Shown here piece after piece: positions 49,434 through 61,768 of a DNA stretch of 64,000 nt; the stretch's first letter is position 1, and each line of letters starts with the position of its first letter. The stretch lies in contig BCHH01000016.1 in NCBI GenBank assembly GCA_001599595.1, forward strand, positions 367,901-431,900, written 5' to 3'. Both the position numbers and the translations under genes were made by a program. The stretch comes from Beverwykella pulmonaria (taxonomy: Eukaryota > Ascomycota > Dothideomycetes > Pleosporales > Melanommataceae). The notes under the pieces were generated by a model, which made no database searches, was not told where the DNA came from, and worked only from the letters and a program-made list of their open reading frames with translations.

Positions 49434-49999
49434 GGCGATGGGGGAGATGGTGTGGGCAGTTGTGGTGTGGTTATGGAGTGAGCTGTGAGATGTGGAAGAT
49501 GGAGGTTCCCGTCGCTGAACCCACGCACGTGCCATGGCGGTCGTCGCGCTGAACCAGGCAAAGGCAACGTTCCCTAAACACCAAGCATCCGCCTTCTCTT
49601 GCGATCCTGCCTCTCATCTCCTAGGAAAGCTGCAGTCCTCCATTCTTCATAATTCCTCTGCTCCCTTACCCACTGTTCCATTGCCTTCCAGGGTAACCCA
49701 TTTGCCCTTCGCCATTCGCTCACCCCCCTCCAGAGCCGGACCCAGCGGAGCTATACGCGCACGCAGTAAGACAATCCTCACCGCGCGACGCCGAGTGGAC
49801 TCTCCTGATCTCCTTGGCTCTTCTGGAATCCAGCCACGCCTCCGCCGTCCCTCCAACCCCTCCTACCTCCACTCCGGGCTTCTCGCCGATCCATAGCAAT
49901 ACCGCCAAACTGTCATCTCTAATCATCAACCGCTCCACTCGCCTGAGCTTCGCTGGCGACCCGCGCCCCCGCGAGTTGCGATCGTCGTCTTCGACCAAA
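49434..49999. promoter_or_regulatory. Shared promoter interval of IEC3 and ORM1
   Basis: The two genes diverge from 49433 and 50000. Frames within the interval are rich in Ser/Pro/Arg on both strands, as expected of random GC-rich leader sequence. An upstream ATG at 49534 on the plus strand opens a 120-codon frame without motif and is treated as noncoding. Confidence 0.55.
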
Positions 50000-50707
50000 A
50001 TGCCCTTCGATGCCGCGCAGGCGAAGAGGAGGCGCTCCAGTAGCTTGGTCTATACCGAGCCCCCCGAATCCTTGGAGCAGCTCAGCGACCAGTCTGCCTT
50101 GCCGAACCTAAACGCAGAATGGGTGAATGCGAAGGGTGAGTAGATGCCCAAAATACAAGCGTGGAACCAATGAATTCCGGGCTTGACGCCTGCTGCAATG
50201 CATCATTCACTAAGAGCTGGCTAACATCTTTCCTTCCCAGGTGCATGGGCAATCCACGTTGTCCTCATCATCCTCGGCAAGATTTTATTCGACATCATCC
50301 CCGGCGTCTCGCAGGAAACGTCCTGGACCCTGACCAACATCTCGTACATGGCCGGATCGTACCTAATGTTCCACTACGTGCGCGGTGTACCGTTTGACTT
50401 CAACGCCGGTGCCTACGACAACCTCAACATGTGGGAGCAGATTGACAACGGGGATCAATACACGCCTGCGAAGAAGTTCCTTCTTATGGTGCCGATCGCT
50501 TTGTTCCTCGTCAGCACACATTATACCCACTATGACCTCACATACTTCATTATCAACACTTTGGCCACTATTGCGGTCATTGTCCCAAAGCTGCCTGCCG
50601 TAAGTCATTCATGTTCTCAGATGCACAAACGAAAGACTAATTTCATCAATCAGGCCCATAGGATACGTTTTGGATTATTTTCCGGCCCACCCGACGACTA
50701 CAAATGA
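50000..50707 (+). CDS. ORM1: ORMDL-family sphingolipid regulator
   Basis: Small ER membrane protein that binds and inhibits serine palmitoyltransferase. Exons 50000-50135, 50241-50599 and 50654-50707 give 182 residues. After a phosphorylatable N-terminus (KRRRSSSLVYTEPPES, the kind of Ser cluster that Ypk kinases modify in yeast Orm proteins) come four membrane segments and the near-invariant block ETSWTLTNISYMAGSYLMFH, VRGVPFDFNAGAYDNLN, MWEQIDNGDQYTPAKKFL and FLVSTHYTHYDL. The last exon of only 18 codons ends FSGPPDDYK. Length and order are standard. Confidence 0.95.
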
Positions 50708-51736
50708 AACCGCAAGATTCCATTTCCGTACTTGCATTTGCTGGACTTTTTTTACTGTACTTTTTGCATGTATTATCATACCAGCCGCGACGGCAAGCGA
50801 GGAAATCAAGTTGCATTGAGCGAGACAGGCGTTCCGGTCTATTATATCCACATGAAAGAGGAGGTGCTTTGTAGCATGTTGGTTGAGTCATACATATCCT
50901 TGGACTTCCTTCTACTATACGTGTGAGGTCGTGATGCCTCGCGTTTATCTGAAACATAGTTAATGCTGATCGTGCATCCACATGGCTCCCGGAGCCGTTC
51001 CCAAGGATAAAGATATTAATATTCGCTTCTTTTATTGCCCATGCTTCATCCAATCATGTTGCGCAATTTCCAAAAATCAAGATGACCTGCATTTCCCATT
51101 TCGTCATTGATCGTTGGGAGCAATACATTTCTGCTCGCTCTTCACCCAGCTTTCTTAACCATAACCTGTGAGGACTGACGCCACTTTTGGCCATCTCAGC
51201 ATACTTTCTCTTGGCGCACATCCCCCTTGGTGAAGACATCAAATGCGCAAAGTCGGATCAATCCTTTTGCCCTATAACTATCTTGCATGTAGACATAAAA
51301 GAGTTGGAAACCCCTTAACAAAATGGCCTGGTCGCAACTGGAACCCACGCCTCCGGACCTCACTTGCCTGGCCCACACCTCCTTCCTGATCGTATATGCC
51401 CTCTTCTTGGTCCAAATCCGCAACCGTCTACATCTCTCCGAACCGCCCCTGGCCACCCTTCCCTGACATCTCACAATATCCGTGGAAATCAGCGCAAAAT
51501 ACTTCAAGTTCACCACCACTAACAGGGACTGGAGTAAGTCCCATCTCTGCGGTTCGCGCGCTTGGTCGCTCTTGCTTCCTCATGCTGCCATCACTCCTCA
51601 TCATCTACTGTGATAAACCGTTCCGGCGATTCTTCCAACGGCAACTTTCTTTTCCCCGCACGGGTCCTCTTCGTCCGCAGTTTCCCCTTTTTTTATCCAT
51701 TTCCTTCTTCTCCGCCAGTAATAGAAAGCTGCAGAG
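50708..51736. other. Convergent 3' interval, no gene seen
   Basis: Lies between the ORM1 stop and the 3' end of the broken nuclease-like gene. Open frames on both strands (e.g. 51196-51519 minus, 51396-51740 plus) show no recognised motif. Confidence 0.4.
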
Positions 51737-52787
51737 CTAGTCCATGGTGATAAAGAGCTCTTCATCATCGTGGTCTAATATCTCTTTTGTGGTGTCGTCC
51801 ATTGCAAAACCTTGGAGTCGGAAGCATAGCGGATCGTGATTTGTAGGTTCACCGTCAGCGCTACAGAATGCCTAGGATGTTTTAGCAACGAATAAATCAA
51901 TTGAAGATAATCGCGTACATGATTATAGTACTTGGTGACCATGCTCAGCGCGTCACCCTCGTCTTTGCCCCGCCAGACTGAGAATGTTGCCCTCCGGGTC
52001 GACCCGTCTTTGAGATCGAAGCCAAACACCACCTGCACCGCCGCATTCGAATGCACTAAATAGGTGTATACCAGCATCCGGAGATCTTTAGATGCTTGAG
52101 AGTATGCAACCTCGATGATAGTACCAAGTAATGCGTCTTCCTCGTGCCGGAAAGGGATGTCTGGCGTATGGGTTGCTTGTGTGGCGTCAATATCGGTAGC
52201 GGCATCGGGATCGATGCTGCAATCGGGGTCAGGGGTTATAGTGGGTGGGAATTGGTACGAAGGCGCTCCCTTAGTGTCTGCCATCCCTTTAGCAAAGACC
52301 GCAACATTATCCTCTCTTGCAGTGATTCCTTTAATCCACTTCCAGATCTCCTCGTACAGTGCCTCGCGAAACGTCTCGTGAATGTTGCTAAGCATCCGAA
52401 TAACAAATTGCTGGGTCTGGCCGTCATAATTATATCTGCGCACTGTAGGCATGAATCTCCCACATTTTCCATTAAAGACTGCCCACCGAATCTTATCCTT
52501 CACATATCCATTTAACTCTGGATCGCTCTTGAGGCGCTGCACTATCTCGTCGAACTCGCCCTCAGCAAGCCAAAATTGTATCCACGTCTGCTTTCCACAG
52601 AGTTTCGATGCCCACTTTGGAAATCTTTGAAGTGTGCGAGGATGCGTTTGGCCTGAGGAAACCTTTCGTCGGTCGCGGGTGGTGTTAGAGGCCCGATGAA
52701 GCTCGATGGTGATGTAACGTATTGTGCATTTGCCGTGTTCGTCGCGCAGTTATCTACTAATGGGAAGGGTGATGCAGAAGTAAACAT
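51737..52787 (-). pseudogene. Frameshifted fungal accessory gene with nuclease-like fold
   Basis: The start region reads SSFIGPLTPPATDERFPQAK and ILAHFKDFQSGHR, which is the characteristic opening of a large ascomycete accessory family. A frame change near 52575-52600 then leads into TWIQFWLAEGEFDEIVQRLK and GYVKDKIRWAVFNGK, the same family in another frame. Downstream come FREALYEEIWKWIKGI, HEEDALLGTIIEVAYSQASK and YLVHSNAAVQVVFGFDLKDG, where the E-V-A-Y-S-Q strand suggests a PD-(D/E)XK/Uma2-like fold. A 47-nt intron (51872-51918) connects to the last exon ending KEILDHDDEELFITMD with TAG at 51737-51739. No GT-AG intron of acceptable size repairs the break. A sequencing error would restore the gene, otherwise it is inactive. 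Confidence 0.75.
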
Positions 52788-53585
52788 TAATGGTGTCTGC
52801 AAGGATATAATATTAAGGCGCGTAAGGTGGATGATGTGTGGTGTTGACTCAAAGCCTCGGATCATAACTCAGCAACAGGCAACCAAGCTGTTACCGCCTT
52901 CCTTCCTCAACAAGGTCCTCCTGTTCAGTCGCCATTTACAGGTACCACTCCATGACCAACTGCTCGTGCGTCTTCTCACTGACTCCTTTTTCCGTTGCAG
53001 TAAATGTGATTTGTTGTGGTGCATGAACGGTGAAGAGAGTCAGCAGGTCGAGGATGGAGTGTGTATGAACCGAAGGAAGAGTGACGTGCTAAGGTTTAGG
53101 TCCGTCCTGGTTGATGGTCGAAACCGCGCTACAGCGCGGTATCACATGATCTCCATAATGCATTCAGTGGCATCCAACCACGATATCCCAGAACCGCTCT
53201 TGTCTCGCTTTAATATCTACCTGCGTCTCTTAATAACTGTTACCGAAAGCAAGACAAAGCCAGAGAAGACCCAGTGAATCAAGTTTGTGAGCGAAATATT
53301 GCGTATTTAAAGTTGACGTTTGGATATCTCGTTGATCTGCCTGCGTACCCACCAATTCTATATTTGCATCCCCCCAAAATCTCAACTCGCTTGCTGGTTG
53401 ATAAAGAGGTAGAGTTAATCGTCAACACACTCACCCTGAACTCCCCGACCTAGCTGAAAACGGTAACCAAGTGGACCCAAAAATACCCTGAAAGCCTAAA
53501 AATGACCGGCCACCACTTCAAAACGCTCGGCCCCTGAAATGAATATCTACAAGAAAAGAAGAGAGGCAAGAGAACATCACACGCG
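52788..53585. other. Intergenic, no gene seen
   Basis: Promoter side of the broken nuclease-like gene and 3' flank of the glycosyltransferase-like gene. A plus-strand frame overlapping 52696-53277 is the shadow of the pseudogene plus random sequence. Confidence 0.4.
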
Positions 53586-55813
53586 TCACCGTATCCATCT
53601 CCGTCTCCTCTTCTCACCCGTTTCCTCAGAAGGCTCCTTCTGGGCCTGCTTCTTCTTCGCCTCCTCCATCATCTTCTCATCCTCCATTTTTTTTTCTTCC
53701 ATTTTCTTCCTGTCCTCTTCTTGTTTCTGTTTTTTCTCCTTTTCTTCCTTTTGCTTCTTCTCCGCGTCCTCCTTCTGTTTCTTCTTCTCCTCCTCCGCCT
53801 TGATCTTGGCATCTTTTTTCCTCTCCTGATCTTTGATTTTTTGTTCGGCCAAGTTCTTCTGATACTCCTCCTCGGCCTTCCTCCGCTCCCCCTCTGCATC
53901 GTCATCCTTTTCGTGAAGCCAGACCCCTTTGCCATCCGCAAACACTTTCTTCAACTGCTCTAGAGACCCGCAAACGCCATCAACTTCACCCCAGGGCAGC
54001 CAAATAGACTCTTTCTGCGTCCAGACGCCGCCGCGCCCGCCACGGGAGTCCCAGTAACGATCGCCACCGATCACGGCGTCGTGGTACCCAATGGGCGATT
54101 GCGGAAGCCGGAGGTAGGCGCGCAGGAGGGCGCGCTCATAGCCTCCGTACCAGAGCGAGGACCAGGTGATATTTGCTGTAGGTGGTACGGCGCTTTTGAT
54201 TTTGCTCGCTGGCGGTGTGTTTAGGTGGAGTGCCGCTGGTATCGCACCCGTGTATGTGTTTTGAATCAAGTTGAGTGAGGTCCATGCCGTATCTCGCGGT
54301 TTTAGTTCGTCGAGGTCTTCAAAGATGGCGAGTTTCTCGATGAAAGAGGGTTTCATGTCTGGCGGACTTGGGTTGTTTTTCGATAGATCGGGGGTCCAGA
54401 ATGGCGGGCTCGCTTGCAGCAGCGCGGTAGGAATATGCAGGAGGGGTGTAGGCGTGTCAGCGTGGTGGTATACCGAGAGGTCGGTTGAGCCGTCGTGGGG
54501 CAGGGGCACGAGCTCATCTTCGGCCGCGTAGACAAAAGGCTGGAAGAGTGTGTGCGTATAGTCCAGGCCCATGGAGAATTCGTACTGTTGGCCTTCCTGT
54601 AGTGTAGCGTTTGCAGGCTGTTCTTCTTCTGGTGTTGGCTCTGCTGCTTGACCACCGAACCAGTCCAGCCACTTGGTGGTTATTGCCTTGCTTTCCTTGC
54701 GTTTGGCGTCTCGTGCTAATTGCTGCTCGCCAAACATGGTGGCAAAGACAGATTGCACAGTCCCAGCTTGGCTATTCTCAGCAAGGAATTTCGTCAGAGC
54801 AACTTCATACAACAATCTCAGATCCTTTGCGGGTCCGATCAACATCGCCGAGTCAAGATACTTGGCCGGTGTAAGAGCCGTCTCTTTCCCGGTGTTCTCC
54901 CCATAGATGTTCTCTGGGAGTATCGAGTCCGGTGCGTATCTGCAAGCCAAATCTTCCCCCTCGCATCTCTTCTCAGCCCCAAATACAATCGTCTGGTTGA
55001 ATCTTTGCATATTTTCTCCGTTGACGCCGTATTTGTTCATCAGGCGCTTGTTTGCATCCGCAAGGACATTCTGATACTGGCGAATGATGACGTCGCTCGG
55101 GAGCTGAAACCAAGTATCCGTCCCATCTACGATGAGCAGTAAATCCTCGTCGTTGACCAGCTTCTTATTATTCAAGTAGTCCACTACACTCTGCAGACTC
55201 GCCTTCTCCTTGTCGAATTGGGACTTGAAAGTCTGGCGCAGGTTGATAATGGTCGGCGGCGGGTAATTCAAGAGCATGGAAGACATCGTAGTCTTGCAGA
55301 ACTCGGGGTTATCATCGAGAGCAGGCATGAGGAGGTGGAAGTTCGGCGTGGCTTTGTGCAAGCCCGTGGGGATGTGTTTAGCGTTCCCGTTCTCGAGCTC
55401 GAGGCTTGTATTCGAGGGTTCGAGTGGCGAGGAGATTATAGAGGGGAGGTTCGGGAGATGTGGCCGCCATGAGGGGAGGTGGTAGTTCGTAGAGAGGGTC
55501 TGGTATTTCGAGGATATGGTCTATGTCTCTGTTAGCACTTCTCTGTGAATCCACGCCATGCCCTTCCAATCCATCCATCGCACTCCATCGTCTCTCCACC
55601 ACCACCACCACCACCACCACCACCACCTCAAAGAAAGATCAAACCCACCTCTGAATGTCTCATCCCAGCCAGCCCTAAAAAGAACAATATAAACACGGCA
55701 CTCATAGCCAGCGCCCTGCCCCGCCTACTCCTAACCCACTGCAACACCGCACCACCCAGCTCCGAGGGTGTCCCTCGAGGCGACATGGGCATCACCTCCA
55801 TATCACCTGCCAT
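53586..55813 (-). CDS. Type II membrane protein with glycosyltransferase-like domain
   Basis: Exons 55649-55813 and 53586-55520 give 699 residues. Residues 1-34 are cytosolic with an RSRRGR stop, followed by a single membrane anchor (ALAMSAVFILFFLGLAG, about 35-51) and a short stem. The lumenal domain has a Rossmann-like strand ending in LLLIVDGTDTWFQLP (about 182-196), whose acidic DGTD resembles the DXD metal site of PLOD/galactosyltransferase-type enzymes, and GAEKRCEGEDLACRYAPD. The C-terminal 110 residues are an uninterrupted Lys/Glu/Gln helix (KKKQKEDAEKKQKEEKEKKQ) ending RRRRWIR. The intron contains a (CCA)n microsatellite. Golgi or ER location is inferred. I do not know the acceptor or donor sugar. 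Confidence 0.75.
55596..55627. repeat. (CCA)n microsatellite inside an intron
   Basis: About ten trinucleotide units lie in the 128-nt intron (55521-55648) of the glycosyltransferase-like gene; on the coding strand it reads (GGT)n. Confidence 0.9.
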
Positions 55814-57175
55814 GCCAAGATGTCGTCCGGGGTAGTCTCAAATCGTTATTGCGATATCGAAAAGGCGGTTATCGTGCGAGAGCGTCCGCGGGAGGCCGTA
55901 GGGCATATGCGCATAAAAGCCTGAGAGGGTGGACTGCAAGGCTGCTTGTCGGGGCGATGGGTTACGTAGACCGGATACGTCGCCGAAATCAAGCGCTGAG
56001 GAATGCTATCACTCCACCTGCAATGAGTGGCTCACATGCGCGCGCTGAGGAGCCGAAATAATAGAATCACGCAAAGAAATGATCTCGCCGTCGTGAGAGG
56101 GGGTGAGCGAGTGTATGAGTAAGGCAGCCAGCATGATGGCATTCTGGCCGTCGTTTCCCTTTCAATCTCAGCCTTCGTTTCGTTTACACCGAGCGCCACA
56201 CCCCTGTCCTAGCCCCCGCGCGTCACGCCAATACGAGGCTATTCTTCCTTGCTGACCACCTATTCAAAAGACCATACGCTTATTAACCTTGGATAGGAGT
56301 GAGGCCTCGTATTCACTCGAAAATACAGGCATTGTAATGACACCCCTCAAGCAGTGCTAAAGGCGATCAAGAGCAAAACATGCCAGTCCCGACACCCTGG
56401 GTGGCGATCTAAGGACATCCGATCGGCCGTCTCAAATTAGGCATGGGTGCCACTGCCACACGAACGCCACATCATCAATATCAATATCCGCAAAGATAAT
56501 CCCCGACTCGCAACACGTTCATGCGAATAGGGGAGTCCTCCTGCGCCAAAAAAAAAAAAAAAAGAGAAAACACAATTGACTCTAGATGCACATGAATACT
56601 TGAAGAAGATCCGGAATGAAGGCCTGAGCGATCCCTGGCTGTGGTTGAAAGGGTCTATTCTGGGTGGCGCGCACATGACAACGGTAGGCACCGCCTGGGC
56701 ACCATCTCCGACGGTTCCTGCATTACAGCACTAAGCCAAGTATAAAGGTAGAACATATTGAGTAAGGGACGACAATTCGGACTCTCCCACGCCCCCCAAA
56801 ATCACACGATGAAAAGCTATTATACGTCCAAACTGCGACCTTTTATGACTCCGATTCCTTTCATGCTATGCATTGCACCAACTAAATGTACACACGCGCA
56901 CACCGCCGCGTAACTAGCCTACAGCTTCCATCTTAAGGCAGAAAAGCAGTTTCTCCAGCACACACACTGGCCGAAAATATGGCTTAGATCAACGATGCAG
57001 CCAAAGCACAACAAGCAAGCTAATAGCCAGTTCGGGTATATCATTGCGCCAAACGCCATGCCCTCGTAACCAAGAACGTCCCTCTCCCTGCATCTTACTT
57101 CCTCTCCCATTCATTAAAGAACTTCTGAGACCTTAAGCGAACACAGATCGGCACGGCTGCTAAAAGGTACTCCAC
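55814..57175. other. Intergenic, no gene seen
   Basis: Promoter of the glycosyltransferase-like gene and long 3' flank of the J-domain gene. Contains a 16-base A run at about 56548-56563. No motif-bearing frame. Confidence 0.45.
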
Positions 57176-59698
57176 TCATAGATTTTCAAAAGCATACACC
57201 TTGAGAGTCTTGTTGCGCACTCTCTCGCACTCCTCCAGTGCCTTCAAGTGCATCTCGTGCGCCAAATTCCACGTCTTCAGCACCCCCTCGTCTTCCTTCA
57301 TTTTTCGCAGGTAGCTGCTGAAGCCGATTTTCTTGGTCGTCTCGCCGCGCTTGGTGGTGAATTTCTCGTCGAGATCGGACATTTCGGCATGTCGACCCGT
57401 AAAGTGGTTCGTCATCTTCTTGTTGTAGTCCTGGAACTTGCTAACGTAACTATTCATATGCTCGAGGTACAAATAGGCCGACTTCTCGTCCAGAACTAGC
57501 GGGGCAGTCGGAGCTACCGGTACGTCGGGATATTTCAGCTCCTGTGGGGTATTTGGCTTTGTAGGATGAGCATTGGACGCCTGTGATTTGAAGGGAAGGG
57601 TTGTTTTCAGATCATCTACGCCAAAGGGATCGGCAGTGGATGGGAGGAAAGGCTCAACATTGGCCAGACCTGCCAATCCGCCGAGACCTGGAGAGTATTG
57701 ACGTTTAGAAGCAGAAGAGGGTGTAGTGGCATGTCCATTGGCCGCCTTACCCGTTCCATTTACTTGGGGTTTGTGAGGTGGGGTTTGCGCGCTTCGTGTC
57801 CCTGTTCCCAAGGGTTGCGATTTCTTGACAGGTGGAGTGTTGGAGTCGATATCCATCGCATCAGCATCGGCGTCGATATTCCCAGCATCTTCAGCAAATG
57901 CTTGGTACTTTGATCTCGAGTTATCAGACGGAGTGTCGCTACTGGCGAACCCATTGGCCACAACCGAAGGCTTGCGAGTAGCAGGCTTGGGCCGTTTCGT
58001 AGAGGCAGGCCCAGTACGCAGCGGCCCGTCTTTGGTCTTTGTTGGCAACACCCAGCTCGGTTCCTTGAATGTCTCTGTCCATACCTCTTCGGTAAACCTG
58101 GCGGAATGGGGCGCAGATGCGGCTCCAGGTGGGAAGCTACTTTGTGTCTTCAGCGGCGGGGGAGGAGGTGGCATTTGTGAAGCTTGTGGTCGTGAAAACG
58201 GGGATATCGGCGGAGGTGGCTGTGATTGTCCAGAAGATTGTGCCTTCTCTGTTGCGGTGCGTTGAGCGGCTCTGCCACGAATGGGGGACGTCCTTCCTTT
58301 ACTAGTGCTCGATGCTCCCTTTTGCATAGTGGGAGCAAAGTAGTCTGGCTTGCCTTCAAACTTTCCGTGCCAATCTGAGGGTGAGAATTTCATGTTGATG
58401 CTTTCCTCACTCCTGCTCTTGAAGTTGCTAGGCGTTGTAGCAGGTCTGTTATTGCTGGGTGCGCTTGTTTCCTCAAAACCTCCTTGTGCCCAATTCTGTT
58501 GTTGTTGGTGTTGTTGATGCTCTGGTGTCGCAGCTGGCTTTTGCTTGGTTCTGGGCGCGGCTGGTTGGAAAACCTCAGGGCCGGATTCGTCGGAGCTTGA
58601 AGGATATATGTGTGAGAAGTTGGGTTTGGTGGAACCACCACTATACGAATTCCGTTGTTTTCGTCCCGAGTCCGAAAACGATCCTTGCTCGGCTCCTGAA
58701 CTAGGTCGATGCGAGTGCGTAGGCGAATTGCGAACGCTGGAAGACCGCCCTATGCCTTCATGAATGGAAGTTCGCTCTCCTGTCGCTTTAGAAGAGTATG
58801 GACTTCGCACTCGGTTCGCCTCCGCATACGGGACTTGCTCGCCGCCATCCATTTGTTCCTTGAAGTGCTTCAAAGGATCGCCCGTTTCTGGTACAGTTGG
58901 AGCAGACCGTTCGTAGTTCGACCGGTATGCAGATCGAGCCTGTCCCTCATCCCCACCTGGCATGCCAGGATCAAATCCCTTCTTAGACGATGGCACCCTC
59001 GTACTTTTGCTCCTTCCAAATGGCGTACCATTCGGGTTGTTCGGATTGTAGGGATTATTCGAGCCATGTGGATGTTGCGGGGGGGTGCGTGCGTTAAACG
59101 GATTATTGGGACTATATGGATTGCTGTTCGGGCGAGGTTCCTCACTCCGCGGCTGCTTCATCTTCTGCCATGCTGTGAAAGCGTTCGCCCGGGTCTCTGC
59201 GTCCTTCGTCCTAGTATCTGGCCGTTGTGCAGTCGGCGGAGGCGGAGCCCGAAAGTTTTTGCTGGTAAATCGATCTGCACCATTCCCTCCATATGTAGTA
59301 TGATGTTGTGGGGGAGGAGGTCGTTGGGGAGGCGGAGGAGCTTTCGGGGGTGGAGCACGATAGTACGAACCGCTAGGCGTCGTCGTTGTGTATGCGTTGC
59401 GAGAAGGCGGCGGCGGACGGTTTCGAGGGGTCCCAGGGTTATACGGTGGAATATTAAGGGCGCGAAACTTCCTCCGCTCTTGATCATATTTCATGCGCTG
59501 CACCGAGTCGCTCAATACTTCGTGCGCAGCTTGGATCTGCTGGAACTTAACGACGAACTCGGACTCTCGCCCCGGATTGCGGTCGGGGTGGTACTTGAGC
59601 GCCAGCTGCCGAAAGGCTTTCCGTATCTCATTCTCGTCTGCGTTCGCCGGAACTCCAAGGTCCTGGTAGTAGTTCCGACTCGCATCAGCCTTGGCCAT
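57176..59698 (-). CDS. J-domain (DnaJ) protein with long disordered region
   Basis: One intronless frame of 840 codons. The J domain occupies about residues 8-75: [20 protein letters not shown], then [12 protein letters not shown] with the HPD that stimulates Hsp70 ATPase at 37-39, and [14 protein letters not shown]. From there to about residue 690 the chain is low-complexity, rich in Pro, Ser, Asn, Gln and Arg, with many PPPP runs. The final 130 residues are helical and charged ([40 protein letters not shown]), probably a folded interaction module. Length is far above that of canonical class III DnaJ proteins; similar large J proteins are known from Pezizomycotina without a defined role. No signal peptide or membrane segment, so cytosolic or nuclear. 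Confidence 0.93.
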   Translation of the reverse strand: MAKADASRNYYQDLGVPANADENEIRKAFRQLALKYHPDRNPGRESEFVVKFQQIQAAHEVLSDSVQRMKYDQERRKFRALNIPPYNPGTPRNRPPPPSRNAYTTTTPSGSYYRAPPPKAPPPPQRPPPPQHHTTYGGNGADRFTSKNFRAPPPPTAQRPDTRTKDAETRANAFTAWQKMKQPRSEEPRPNSNPYSPNNPFNARTPPQHPHGSNNPYNPNNPNGTPFGRSKSTRVPSSKKGFDPGMPGGDEGQARSAYRSNYERSAPTVPETGDPLKHFKEQMDGGEQVPYAEANRVRSPYSSKATGERTSIHEGIGRSSSVRNSPTHSHRPSSGAEQGSFSDSGRKQRNSYSGGSTKPNFSHIYPSSSDESGPEVFQPAAPRTKQKPAATPEHQQHQQQQNWAQGGFEETSAPSNNRPATTPSNFKSRSEESINMKFSPSDWHGKFEGKPDYFAPTMQKGASSTSKGRTSPIRGRAAQRTATEKAQSSGQSQPPPPISPFSRPQASQMPPPPPPLKTQSSFPPGAASAPHSARFTEEVWTETFKEPSWVLPTKTKDGPLRTGPASTKRPKPATRKPSVVANGFASSDTPSDNSRSKYQAFAEDAGNIDADADAMDIDSNTPPVKKSQPLGTGTRSAQTPPHKPQVNGTGKAANGHATTPSSASKRQYSPGLGGLAGLANVEPFLPSTADPFGVDDLKTTLPFKSQASNAHPTKPNTPQELKYPDVPVAPTAPLVLDEKSAYLYLEHMNSYVSKFQDYNKKMTNHFTGRHAEMSDLDEKFTTKRGETTKKIGFSSYLRKMKEDEGVLKTWNLAHEMHLKALEECERVRNKTLKVYAFENL

Positions 59699-60655
59699 GG
59701 TTGTGGTTGAAGAGTTGTGGTCAAGGAGAACTGGTGCGGAGCGTTGAGAGAGGGACGCTTTGTTGTTGTAGGACGCTCAGGCAGAAGCAGTCCCGGTGCA
59801 CGCACAACGTGTGTGCGCCTTTGACTGTTCCCGCTGTCGTGAGGCGGAGTTTGCTCAGATGATGCACGGCCTAGCGAGTGCATGTCCCACGCGCATTGTG
59901 TAAAGGTAGTGGGTGGTCGGAGAGGAGGCTGCAATAGGGAACCTGGGACCTGGAAGACGTCAGAGCAGACGTGGGAGGTGCAAAAGCAAGTGTATGGTGA
60001 GCAAAGGCGATTGGAGGCGGTGGGATGCTACTGGTAGGCGTAGCTTGACGTGTTGTTTTGGCGTGGTGGAGGGGCCCGGTTCAGCCCGCACCCTAGCTTT
60101 CCGCCTGCAAAATTCGGCAACTAAAGAGAGGGACGAAAGGCCGTCAGGAGTCTGACGATTGATGCCTGCGCGAGCAGCGAGCAAAGTGGCTGAATATATT
60201 TCGTATCTACCTTGTAGGCGCTCAAAAGTCGTGCTGCTACCCGCTGACGTCGATACTTGGGCCGCATCAGATAATCACCGTGCAGCAACACCGGTGAGTG
60301 CGACCAATATAATATTTCAGCAAATGCCAGGGGGGAGGCGTCTAGCGATATCTGATACGCTGCACGTGCAAGCAAGCGGTCAACCAGTCGATCGTATTAG
60401 CCTTGGAACAAACCTACGCCTTTCATACACAATATGGTGGACGTCACAGAGAACACAGAATTGCGTTATCGGGGAACCAACTCGAAATCGTGAGTCTCGT
60501 TCGATTTGATTTTTGAGAAAAGTCTGGTCAGTCATTTTATGACGAGCCTGAGAGACACAGCTATGGAGCCAAACACCATTTTCCATCCACTCCATTCCAT
60601 ATGCACGAAAAACCCAACCAATAGGTCCACCATCCGCGCAGCACACTCAGCACCT
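59699..60655. other. Intergenic, no gene seen
   Basis: Holds the promoter of the J-domain gene and the 3' flank of RPL15. Small frames on both strands lack motif support. Confidence 0.45.
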
Positions 60656-61561
60656 CTAACGGTAACGCCAGAGGGAGAGGGTGTTGTGCCTCTTCCATGT
60701 CTTCCTCCGTCCAGCAGTTGTCTTGTTGTAGGAGTGTCCCTTTCCAAGACCACGGCTCTTCTTGCCGGTAGCAGTGAGACCACGGCTCTCGCGGTGTTTG
60801 TGCACGGGCTTGGTGATCCAGTTGATGCGGGGATCGCGACGGATGGCCTTGTGCTGGGGGTCGACGAGGATGACTTCGAAGTACTTGTAGGTGGAGTCCT
60901 GGTTGATCCAGTACGAGTTGAGCACGCGGAGATTGGCGCAACGGCGGCCGACACGCTCCTCGGCGGTCGACTTAAGGGAGCGCTGGTACTTGAGCTGATT
61001 CACTCCCTGGTTGGTCGGCTTGCCTATTCCAATATTAGTATTTCAGTAGTAGACAACGAGCGCTTGTTCAGCCTACCGTAGGTAGCACCCCTAGAGACGA
61101 GTTGTTAGCATTTCTATTATCCATTGCTTCAGCACACGGATATTGAACATACTTGGGCACAGGCTTCTTGCGACCTCCACGGCGGACGCGCACGCGATAA
61201 ATGACATAGCCCTGCTTGGCCTTGTATCCCAGACGGCGAGCCTTATCGGGGCGCGACGGGCGGCTGGCACGGTGGATGACGTTCAGTTGGCGAAGCTATT
61301 GATGTACTCTCAGCTCATGTTCAACGAGTAACATCAATTGGGAATCGAGTTCCCGCGGGGTTTGATTCATACCTCCCAGCACTGTGAAAATGATCAGCTA
61401 AGTTCTCAGAGCTACAGGTCATCTAGATACATACGCGCACGCGCATCAAGAAGCGCATCATATCCGATTGCTTCTTCTTCTGAAGTTCCTCGACATCTAA
61501 AGCGAATTAGTTTAAGGCGCGGGACCGGCAAGCATGGAGTCGTACATTTGAGGGCACCCAT
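60656..61561 (-). CDS. RPL15: 60S ribosomal protein eL15
   Basis: Six exons (61546-61561, 61435-61496, 61373-61381, 61153-61295, 61077-61090, 60656-61023) rebuild 203 residues, the normal eL15 length. Order is [89 protein letters not shown], and the universally conserved end [18 protein letters not shown]. Exon 3 is only 9 nt (Cys-Trp-Glu) and exon 5 only 14 nt; both are required for conserved residues. Many short 5' introns are typical of highly expressed fungal ribosomal protein genes. The DNA transposon at 61769 sits about 200 bp upstream of the ATG, in promoter territory. Confidence 0.94.
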
Positions 61562-61768
61562 CTTCTGTAGTGTTAGCGGTGGTTCAATGCGAGAAGTCTA
61601 TTAGTATCCAGGAGGATTTACCTTGACTGGTCGTTGGGCTTGTCGTTGTCGGTTTGGCGTTGGTGTTCGAAGTTTCGCGAGAGCGAGAATTTCGGCTTTG
61701 TGGGCGGCTGACTAAAACCAGACTCTTGGCAGAACAGGGGTTCTCATTTCGCGACCTGAAGCGAGGAT

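Noticed and set aside
52570..52610. A 38-nt intron to repair the frame of the nuclease-like gene at 52 kb
   Set aside because: Below usable size and it would delete the conserved WxxFWLAEGE segment, so a frameshift is the simpler reading.
58709..59710. 333-codon plus-strand open frame opposite the J-domain gene
   Set aside because: It is the antisense shadow of a long intronless GC-rich gene; its translation is Arg/Leu/Cys-rich with no motif.
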